This document shows, one piece after another, positions 56,069 to 64,000 of a DNA stretch of 64,000 bases (the first letter of the stretch is position 1; each line of letters opens with the position of its first letter). The stretch spans positions 5,348,823-5,412,822 of the forward strand of contig OZ022596.1 of NCBI GenBank assembly GCA_963669155.1, given 5' to 3'. Source of the stretch: Arbacia lixula. Lineage: Eukaryota > Echinodermata > Echinoidea > Arbacioida > Arbaciidae. The position numbers were made by a program, and so were the translations under genes. Below the pieces are notes generated by a model. That model saw only the letters and a list, made by a program, of their open reading frames with translations, made no database searches and was not told the DNA's origin.

Positions 56069-57790
56069 CCTTACGATTACAATTTCTGGCTCTGTGAACC
56101 CTAGTCCAGTTACGATGTCAACATTTGCCATGTAACTGCAGTAACCAAATGGGCGCGTCTCAACCGCGCCCCATAAAGAATGTATTAAATTTCTTCACAG
56201 CCTGTTGTCTGTTGTCCATACAGCAGATTACGCGGGAGTCGCGCTGCTTTGAAAATGTTGAGCCAAGGTACGATCAGATGGAAGTAATTTTACCCTTTTC
56301 CATGGCAGATACGACTAGGCCAGATGAAGAGGTCCATGTTTCTAAAAACGTACTGCAATTTTCCCCGAGAAACTGTCAACGCAAATACGAAAATAGGTAA
56401 AAATAGGTCACATCGATACCGATCGATGACGAGTAACGGGATACCGGTAAATATCGAAGTCCGATCAAAGTCAATATAACGTAACATCACCAAACGGTAA
56501 GGTCACCATATCGATTTGTATTTCATCGTTGATCGTAGCGAGTCTATGTAGTCAAGTGCACGTGCACCGTTATAAAATTGATTTCTCTCAAGTTGTTCTA
56601 ATTGTTCGATGATCTAGAGATGTCCAGGTTGAAAAGGACAACTTTTATTGATATGTTTGGCAGCAGGTCAATATTTGAGTACCGTTATGTGATTGATTTT
56701 AATTGATCTCACAAAGTTTAGCTGAACGTCGTCTGCATGACCCGCGCATGCCTCGCTTGATACAGTACATGGCTGCACTGGTTTGCATATCCTACTGGTC
56801 GTGCATAGAGGTGAACGTGTTCATAATCCAAAGACCGAATATCCATGAAATGATTAAAATGCTTTAATCATGTCTCGTTGATAACGGTGACATGATGATA
56901 ACAAACATGGCGGCTGTGCTGGTGCAGTATTGATGATACAGGTATCGATGCATCGATAGTTAACATATAAATGAGATGGAGACTCACAGTCATTATACCG
57001 TGAGTGATATACCATTATAAAGTATACACAAACACGACATAACTGCGTATTCGGGTTTGAATGTGTACGGAGGTAATGCATAATAATCTGGTGTTGTGGA
57101 ATTGATGGGCAAAGAAAGGCAGATGTTCAAAAATGATTTATATAGCAGGAACAAAAACGTCTCTACATTTTTATCATTACATTGCAAGTTCACACTCGTT
57201 AAAATGCTCCTTAGTATAACTTGGAACATTTTTCCAAACGTAATTCAACCCATACCTTTCCAGTGAGGGTAACCTTTAATTCATTTCAACTTTACGTAAC
57301 ATTCATTCGACAAGGGGTTTTTTGTTTGTATTATTGTGATAATAGTCGTAAGAAACATATTTTGCAAGATTATCCTTTTTTTCTTTAAAATTATGTGCGC
57401 TGCTTTTGTTTAAACCTTGCATTTTAATGAGAGCATGCCTGCAGCTAGAAAGAATATACGAGATCAATATTTTAAAATAATGAGCCATTGGATATTCCAT
57501 AACGCATTCCCATAATGCACTGCGCGCAGTAGCCCGCCAAATTAAGACGGTTTCGGACACTCTAATGTTTGCACAATATTTTCACACGCAAGGCGAATTA
57601 AAGTTCATGAAAGCATGTTTTCATCTCAATCTCCTCTCTAATCGGGTGTCCCTGAATGCTGATCCTTGAAGACACCCAAATTGCACCATCTTACCCCAGA
57701 ACTTAGTCCTATGATAAGCTCCTTTCAATAATTATTAAGGCTAGGTTTTACCCTCTTACATACTTAATCCCTCTCTGCCTCTCTCCCCCT
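56069..57790. other. Upstream flanking DNA, no gene recognised
   Basis: Contains ACATCGATACCGATCGATGA-like sequence (about 56410) and GGTATCGATGCATCGATAG (about 56941), so ATCGAT motifs are locally frequent. Frames such as 56125-56400 show no domain. Confidence 0.4.
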
Positions 57791-57799
57791 CTTTCTTAA

Positions 57800-58130
57800 T
57801 CCTTAATCCCGACGATGAGCGATTTGGGTCAATTTCAAAGGACATAATTAAACGGAGGTGCGAAGCCAGAACGTTTGGTTTCTACTTCAGTCTTGTAAGT
57901 CATTATCTACTTCAGGATGTGCTAACGAATTCCCGCGTTAAAACGGCGCGTATTATCAGACATGTCAGAGGGTAGGAATTGTTGCAGCCACCTGCTATTG
58001 TCTTCAGCTTAGCGGGGAGATGGCTATTGTTCCCCCCGTAACTCTCCATGGTGTAATCCTCTCATCCCTGGTAAGAAACCAAAAGTGGGAGAACAGATGA
58101 ATGAGAAAGCATTACCACGACTCAGCGGCT
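57800..58130. promoter_or_regulatory. Candidate upstream cis-regulatory module
   Basis: TTTCAAAGGACATAATTAAA (TCF/homeodomain), CCGCGTTAAAACGGCGCG, AGCCACCTGCTATTGTCTTC (E-box plus Sox) and GGCTATTGTTCCCCCC (Sox). Dense motifs in complex DNA about 7.5 kb upstream of the candidate TATA box. Confidence 0.35.
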
Positions 58131-58445
58131 TAAAACGATAGTAGGAATCGCTTGGCATAACTACCATAAAACCATCATGTATTCATTGGTGCTCACTTGG
58201 GTTGGGGATTGTGTTTGGGAGTAGAGGATAGCGGATTTAGTTTAGTTATTTGGAGGGTAAAATGGCTAGTGCGGATATTGCACTATGTAGCAAGTTTATC
58301 CGTTGTTACTTCTCATTGTCTGAGTGTTATCTGTACATGTTTTGTAGCATTAAGGGCTTAAGTAGCTTACGAAGAAAACAAGAGGGGCGATTTAGAACGA
58401 GAGGACAGGTTAATTGAGAGACAGAAAAAAGTTTAAGATACGTGT

Positions 58446-58537
58446 ATAGTGGTGCTAGTAGCAACGTTAGTAGTAGTAGTACATGTAATAGTAGTAGTAG
58501 TAGTAGTAGAAGTAGTGGTAGTAGTAGTAGTAGTAGC

Positions 58538-58587
<50 letters not shown>

Positions 58588-58615
58588 CAGTAGTAGTAGT
58601 AGTAGTAGTAGTAGC

Positions 58616-58650
<35 letters not shown>

Positions 58651-58672
58651 CAGTAGTAGTAGTAGTAGTAGC

Positions 58673-58713
<41 letters not shown>

Positions 58714-58714
58714 C

Positions 58715-58752
<38 letters not shown>

Positions 58753-58770
58753 TAGTGGTAGTAATAATAC
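58446..58770. repeat. (TAG)n trinucleotide array, about 320 bp
   Basis: AGT/TAG repeats like those at 14456-14775. They translate to poly-Ser, poly-Val or poly-Leu; the 329-residue minus frame is an artefact. Confidence 0.95.
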
Positions 58771-58784
58771 GAAGGCAAAGAAGG

Positions 58785-58872
58785 GGGTAAGAAAAAGAAG
58801 AACAAGAAGACGAAGAAGAAGATGAAGAAGAAAAAGAAGATGAAGAAGAAGAAGAAGAAGAAGAAGAAGAAG

Positions 58873-58904
<32 letters not shown>

Positions 58905-58990
58905 GGAGAAGACCAAGAAAGAGGAGTAGAAGATGATCATGAATAAGATGAAAAAGAAAAAAACAAGAACAAGAAAAAAAATAAAGATGA
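58785..58990. repeat. (GAA)n trinucleotide array
   Basis: AAGAAGAAG nearly perfect at 58841-58903, degenerating to AAGATGAAAAAG. Purine-rich with triplex potential. Confidence 0.95.
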
Positions 58991-59029
58991 TCAGAATAAC
59001 CCAATAAAGAGACACATATGGGGGAAATT

Positions 59030-59236
59030 ATAATGGAGAGGGGTAGATAGGTACACATTGTAGAGAGAGAGATAGAGAGACAGACAGACATACAGAGACA
59101 GAGAAAGTTAGAAGGAGATGGGGATGGGGATGAGAAGACAGGGAGATGGGTGGGAAGAAAAAGAGCGAAAGATGGAATGGGAGAGGGAGGCGGGCTGCGG
59201 ATAGAGAGAGAAGGAGTGGTGGGGGGGGGGGGGGCA
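59030..59236. repeat. GA-rich tract ending in a G16 run
   Basis: GAGAGAGATAGAGAGACAGA-type sequence; G homopolymer at about 59219-59234. Confidence 0.85.
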
Positions 59237-59849
59237 CTAGAACATGATGAAGGGGAGGGTACGGATGAGATCAGATCTGAACAATCACGATTAGGAAAAA
59301 GAACATGAGGGGTCAACAGGTATATTTTAGCGCATGAGACATTGGTTAAAAATGCCTTTGAAAGGGGATTGAAAGGAATTATTTCCCGAAGAGGGGTATT
59401 CCACCTGATGAGTCACAATTTAGACATCTGCTGACGAGGGAATGATAATCCTTTGAGTCTTTAATCTTACTACTGTCAAAAGCGCTAAATTCAAAAACAA
59501 ATTTAGGTCTAGATTGGACATTCCTACTGCATAAGCAAATGGTGGGGGCAACGTCCGATTTTCGATAAAAATACACAAAACGCAAAAACACTTTTATGGA
59601 GCAGTATAAAGGTGACAAAATTTGCAGGAACACAACATCGAGTTACAATAATATTGTCTTGCTATGAAGGATATATGAAGATTTTTCGATTAAGTAGAGT
59701 GTAATACTGTTTGTTTCGCATTGGAATGATCTGTCGGTGTTGTTCCGAATAAAGTTCCCAGATAATCACCAGTCATGCCAGTGGAATTCGGGAATGACGC
59801 TTACTAACCACATCAAAATGATTTGCCAGACTCGCAACCACTGAACTTT

Positions 59850-59850
<1 letters not shown>
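59237..59850. other. Upstream DNA, no gene recognised
   Basis: Complex AT-rich sequence with no coding or repeat signal I can support. Confidence 0.4.
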
Positions 59851-59852
<2 letters not shown>

Positions 59853-59915
<63 letters not shown>

Positions 59916-59955
59916 AATATCTTTCTCGCTCTATCTTTCTCTCTCTCTCTCTTTC

Positions 59956-60007
<52 letters not shown>

Positions 60008-60130
60008 GTTTCTCTGTCCGTCTGTCTCTATTTATCGATCTCTCTCGCTTTCTCGATATATCTATCACTATCTGTCTATATCTAACACTCTCCTTCTCTC
60101 TATCTCTATCTCTATATCTATCTCTATCCA
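59853..60130. repeat. (CT)n with (AT)n and CTAT arrays
   Basis: (CT)n at 59853-59902 and 59958-60004, separated by ATATATATATA, followed by TATCTCTATCTCTATATC. Confidence 0.95.
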
Positions 60131-60775
60131 ATTCTTCTAAATGTCCAAGATAGTGTCCAGGCTTTTTTTATACAATACAACTGACAAATTAGAATCTCTT
60201 CTGATCCTAGAGAAAAACACACTAATCTTTTGAGACAATACTGATAATTAAACGTTGTGTATCCCACATAACACAAATGCATAACATTGTGATAATAACA
60301 AAGACCTTGACAGATACATTTTCAAATTTTCTCGGATTTTTTTAACATACTGAAATTTGCCAGCAGATTTAAACTAATTAAATCCAGGAGTCCTCACAAA
60401 TAATTATGTGCCTTACAAGGAAACATTCCGACAAAAAGCCTCACAACCCATCCCACCCTCTCTCTCTCCAGCTCTGTCTCTCTATTATAAATAGCTGCAT
60501 GTCTCTTTCTCACTCTCTCTCTGATTATAAAATATCAGTTTCCCTGTCTATTTTCGGAAGTTCCTGCTCCTCCCTCCCTCTCTCTCTCTCTGTCTCTCTG
60601 ATTTTCCTATTTGTATTTCTTTGCACATATTCTGACATATCATTAAATACGTACCATCACCTCAAACTATAATTTCTTAATCATGACAATAAAACTGCTG
60701 ATATTCATCTTCCAATCATCTCCTTTTCCTTTCTCCCTCATCGAATCGTCTCCATATTTTTTTTTCCTAGACCGG
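60131..60775. other. AT-rich DNA with a CT-rich patch, no gene recognised
   Basis: CT-rich at 60450-60605. Nothing coding seen. Confidence 0.4.
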
Positions 60776-61035
60776 AAAAGGCGCCACTCCTCTAAAGCAA
60801 CATTAGTACTTCACACGCTCGCCGCGCGCTCCACTCACATCCGAGCGAACAGCCAGAGGCAAGCCATGCGGGTAGAGCAGGCGAGCGGCCAAGCCGTTGC
60901 CCCGTTGCACCTTCACGTTTTGTCTCGCCCCACACCCTCCGAACATTTTGTCTGCTCGCTGGGGACCCATTAAGGGGTTTCCCTTCCCGGGGCTTCCCGC
61001 CAGGCGTGTTTGGAACTGTCGCTCATCTCTTTTTT
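60776..61035. promoter_or_regulatory. GC/CpG-rich island, candidate regulatory DNA
   Basis: CACGCTCGCCGCGCGCTCCA, CATCCGAGCGAACAGCC, GGCGAGCGGCCAAGCCGTTG and CCCGGGGCTTCCCGCC form a compact GC-rich block in AT-rich DNA. The frames (60683-60973 plus, 60803-61042 minus) have no recognisable domain. It could be a distal regulatory element or a promoter of an unseen gene. Confidence 0.35.
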
Positions 61036-61268
61036 TTTTCACTCTCTCCCTTTATTATGGCTCCCCTATATTCTTCTGTATAATACAATACTTATATATG
61101 CTATTATACTCATCATACTCGGGTATCATGCTATATATCATGTTGTATAAACTTCATATTAAACACAAAATTTAACATAAATATAGCACAGACAGAAATG
61201 ATCCATTGCATCATATCATGAACATAATATTTTACATAATATTATATACACATTATTACACACACGTG

Positions 61269-61742
61269 GGCCTGTCTACAGTAAAGGGATATTTTTTTGG
61301 CAATCATTTGAAATTATGACCACATTCACTGACTTTGCACCACCAAAATATGAAAGAGTGTTGAATCAATTTCCCCCACTATAACTTCAGCTAAAATCCT
61401 GCTCTGAATGTTAATTATATATACATATGCATATACATAAATATATACATATAATTATATATATGTATTTCTAAACTAAGCCTGTACATAATTGCCATAT
61501 CACAGTGGTAACGGGACAGACCAGATTGTGTTACAAACTCGTCTGTCCCGTTACCAACGTGCGATGGCAAATTTGTACAGGGCAAATTTTCTGAAGCGTA
61601 CAAAACCTGGTAAAGTGCAAATCAATACATTTCCTAGATATTTTTTTAATTTTTTGCTGGTTTATTTAAGAGAAAAAATGGATTTTAAGAGATTTATGCA
61701 AATGTTACAGAAAATGCAACAGAAGATTACTGTAAACAGGCC
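61269..61742. mobile_element. MITE-like element, copy 2, with internal hairpin
   Basis: Ends are GGCCTGTCTACAGTAA and TTACTGTAAACAGGCC, a 16-bp inverted repeat with one mismatch, so the element boundary is clear. The internal stem contains GGTAACGGGACAGACC..GTCTGTCCCGTTACC. Interior segments match copy 1 (21786-22215) in the same order, including CACCACCAAAATATGA, AACTTCAGCTAAAATCCTGC, CTGGTTTATTTAAGAGA and TTAAGAGATTTATGCAAATG. An AT-rich insertion sits at about 61412-61465. Confidence 0.85.
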
Positions 61743-62027
61743 TATATACATGTACCATATTCTAATATGTATCTTATTGATATTTAATATGCAGACCTTA
61801 TGAATATAAACATATCTCTTTATGTAATGAGACGGCGGACCACGTCCATGTATAAGCCAGCTCATGTATATTATATGTGTATATCACATATTACATATAT
61901 TACGCATAGAAAGATATGAATATAAACACTCTTTATAAATCTCTTCATATTTATTGAAATGATGGAGCACGGCCATGTGTAAGGCAGCTCATATCTCATA
62001 CATTTATATCTCTTGCCCGACCACCCC

Positions 62028-62030
<3 letters not shown>
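61743..62030. repeat. AT-rich DNA with a small direct repeat
   Basis: TATGAATATAAACATATCTC..CACGTCCATGTATAAGCCAGCTCA (61799-61867) recurs diverged as TATGAATATAAACACTCTTT..CACGGCCATGTGTAAGGCAGCTCA (61915-61990). Confidence 0.7.
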
Positions 62031-62031
<1 letters not shown>

Positions 62032-62080
<49 letters not shown>

Positions 62081-62195
62081 ACTCTCTCAATATTCTGTCT
62101 GTCTGTATTTCCCTTTATTTTACACACTCTCTCTTTATGCTCTCTCTCTCGCTCTTTCTTCCCCCCCCCCCTCTCTCTCTCTCTCTACCCTCTCT
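62032..62195. repeat. (CT)n tract with C run
   Basis: (CT)n at 62033-62075; C run at 62161-62170 followed by (CT)n. Confidence 0.95.
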
Positions 62196-62665
62196 CTCTA
62201 TACGTATTTGTCGCCCCCATGCCCCCCTTTCTCCCACAACCCCCCTATCTCCATCGCAGCCACGCGTTTACAGTTCAACAAACAATGAAGTTGGCAAAAC
62301 ATGGGTGAAAAGAATCGAGAATATCACGCCGATTTCTCAGTTCACGCATTTTCTAGTCACAGTTAAACGTTTTCACACCGCAGGAGTACCCCTAGGGTCC
62401 GATCCTTTATTTTCTAAATAAATATAGGTTGGCAGGTTGTCTAAATTGAATACAGGCCTGACAGGCTTTTCACTATTATTTCTTGCTTTTTTACTATTTT
62501 CTTTGTCTTCATGTAATATATTTCTGTTCTCATATTGATTCTGAAAGAGAACGGAGGGCTCGCAATTATTGTTATGGAAAAAACTATACAACAATAATGG
62601 TGTTACACGGGGTTTAAATATATTCTTTTTAAAACACAACTTCTTGTCTATATCATACGCGTATA
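62196..62665. other. DNA of uncertain nature, no gene recognised
   Basis: A GVPLGSDPLFS-like stretch on the plus strand near 62386-62418 slightly resembles a reverse-transcriptase motif, but flanking sequence does not support it. Confidence 0.35.
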
Positions 62666-62720
62666 ATATCATATCATATCATATCATATCATATCATATC
62701 ATATCATATCATATCATATC
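62666..62720. repeat. (ATATC)11 pentanucleotide microsatellite
   Basis: Eleven perfect ATATC units. Confidence 0.98.
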
Positions 62721-62890
62721 ACGTTCATCGAATTGATGTTTCATCATGATAATGAACATAACATGAACAACAACATAACGTGCGAAATGATATGATATTG
62801 CATCACATCCATTGTTTTTATCTTAATCATTGAACAAAGGAGCAAATCGAGAAGAAATATGTCAAGAAGACAACCGAGACAATGATATTG

Positions 62891-62896
<6 letters not shown>

Positions 62897-62944
<48 letters not shown>

Positions 62945-63022
62945 AAATAAGAAGAGAGAAGGAAAGATAAATTTATTTATGACGAAGAGTACACAGACGA
63001 CAAAACATTAAAGAAAAGGATT

Positions 63023-63071
<49 letters not shown>

Positions 63072-63288
63072 GGGGACGAGAGAGAGAGAGAGGGGGGGGG
63101 TAATAAATACTGAGTTAGAGATTGATAGAGAGAAAGAGAAGAAAAGAAGATTAACAGCGACAGACTGAAGGAGAGAAAGAAAAAGAGAGAAATAGGGAGA
63201 GAGAGAGGAATAAATAGACGGGGAGAGGGCGATAGAGGAAAAGAGAGACAGAGGAAGAGGTATAGATAGAGAGGCGGAGAAGCATACC

Positions 63289-63334
<46 letters not shown>

Positions 63335-63340
63335 TGAAAG
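62897..63340. repeat. Polypurine region, (GA)n with G15 run
   Basis: (GA)n at 62897-62941, 63027-63060 and 63289-63333; G homopolymer 63061-63075. Confidence 0.95.
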
Positions 63341-63484
63341 CGCAATATATCATGAAAATAAAATGACACACAAAGTGGGAGTGACATGTGAAAAATAAGA
63401 AAAATAACAAGAACATATAAAAGTGGGAACAGCCATCGTGAGCATTACACAATTTGACACAAGTGTGCGATTCATTTTCAATCA

Positions 63485-63695
63485 CCTATTTCACTTATTT
63501 AAAGACCACCGGTAGTTTTATTGCGCGTGACATAACAGGCGCCCTCCTCTCCATATAGAGTTCATGCCCCAGGCAGTTCGGGCAATTAACGATTAGATTT
63601 ATCGCCAATTTACGAAGTGCCCGGAGCAAAAAGCCTGGATGCAGAAGTCTATCATGCGCTATCGGCCTTCTCATTGTTCATGTTGTTGTTAGTGT
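63485..63695. promoter_or_regulatory. Candidate cis-regulatory module beside purine region
   Basis: AGTTTTATTGCGCGTGACAT (Hox/Cdx and Meis-like), GGGCAATTAACGATTAGATT-TATCGCC and ACGAAGTGCCCGGAGC in complex, CpG-containing DNA. Motif-only evidence, about 13 kb upstream of the gene. Confidence 0.3.
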
Positions 63696-64000
63696 TTTTA
63701 ATATTCTCTGTTTTAAATTGTGGCAGAGATGTGGGGAAGGGTGATCTTCATTTTCATCGACTTTATCGAGAGATGATAACAGAGATGTATAATATTTTGT
63801 TAGTCCATAATGAGTTCATACATGTACTGAAATGCATGTTTTTTGTGTGTAGTCTTGCTATAAATGATGAATCAATATTGTGTGAGGTATTTGATATGAT
63901 TTGTATATCGCTTGTTTTTAAAACCCCTTCAATACTATTCTTACGTTTTTTCACACTGTTAGTTAAAACATGTGCACGCACAAGCCAGTCACCATGGGGC
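63696..64000. other. AT-rich DNA, nothing recognised
   Basis: No coding or repeat signal. Confidence 0.4.

Noticed and set aside
58327-59316. 329-residue minus-strand frame, mostly poly-Leu
   Set aside because: Produced by the (TAG)n and (GAA)n arrays; no conserved segment outside the repeats.
62380-62420. GVPLGSDPLFS, resembling a reverse-transcriptase GVPQGS motif
   Set aside because: Only about ten residues, spacing does not fit, a stop follows at once and flanks show no further RT motifs.
1-64000. CRISPR array, rRNA operon or bacterial-type operon
   Set aside because: No spacer-repeat pattern, no rRNA signatures and no compact gene layout; introns and simple repeats show nuclear animal DNA.

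Overview
The window is AT-rich, intron-dominated animal DNA holding one recognisable protein-coding gene: a Onecut/HNF6-type transcription factor (CUT domain plus divergent homeodomain) on the minus strand. The N-terminal half and the CUT domain lie in one exon (48476-49529). The homeodomain and C-terminus lie in a second exon (6623-7002). Between them is an intron of about 41.5 kb with a clean phase-1 GT-AG junction. The spliced product is about 477 residues. The protein resembles deuterostome Onecut, and the repeats are of invertebrate type. I infer an invertebrate deuterostome, probably an echinoderm, but the sequence alone does not fix the species.

Layout by position (the gene runs right to left): 1-5278 is 3' flanking DNA, or possibly a longer 3' UTR. 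5279-6622 is the probable 3' UTR, with the first canonical poly(A) signal at its far end. 6623-7002 is the homeodomain exon. 7003-48475 is the giant intron. 48476-49529 is the CUT exon, possibly preceded by a 9-nt coding mini-exon at 49670-49678. About 49530-50382 is the leader and candidate core promoter, with a TATAAATA box at 50375-50382. 50383-64000 is upstream DNA with no recognised gene.

The non-coding part has three main components. (1) More than twenty long polypurine/polypyrimidine, trinucleotide and homopolymer tracts, which generate nearly all long open frames in the window and are not genes. (2) Interspersed and tandem repeats: a dispersed family of about 90 bp flanked by TTAA; a 378-bp TTAA-flanked foldback element; two copies of a roughly 450-bp MITE-like element with a strong internal hairpin; several short tandem arrays; a palindromic repeat built on ACGAAATGG; and one decayed LINE reverse-transcriptase tail. 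(3) Short islands of complex, more GC/CpG-rich DNA with homeodomain, Otx-type, E-box, Sox and TCF-like motifs, often directly beside a purine or pyrimidine tract. These are reasonable candidates for cis-regulatory modules of the Onecut gene, but none is proven. I see no rRNA, tRNA, snRNA or CRISPR, and no second convincing protein-coding gene.
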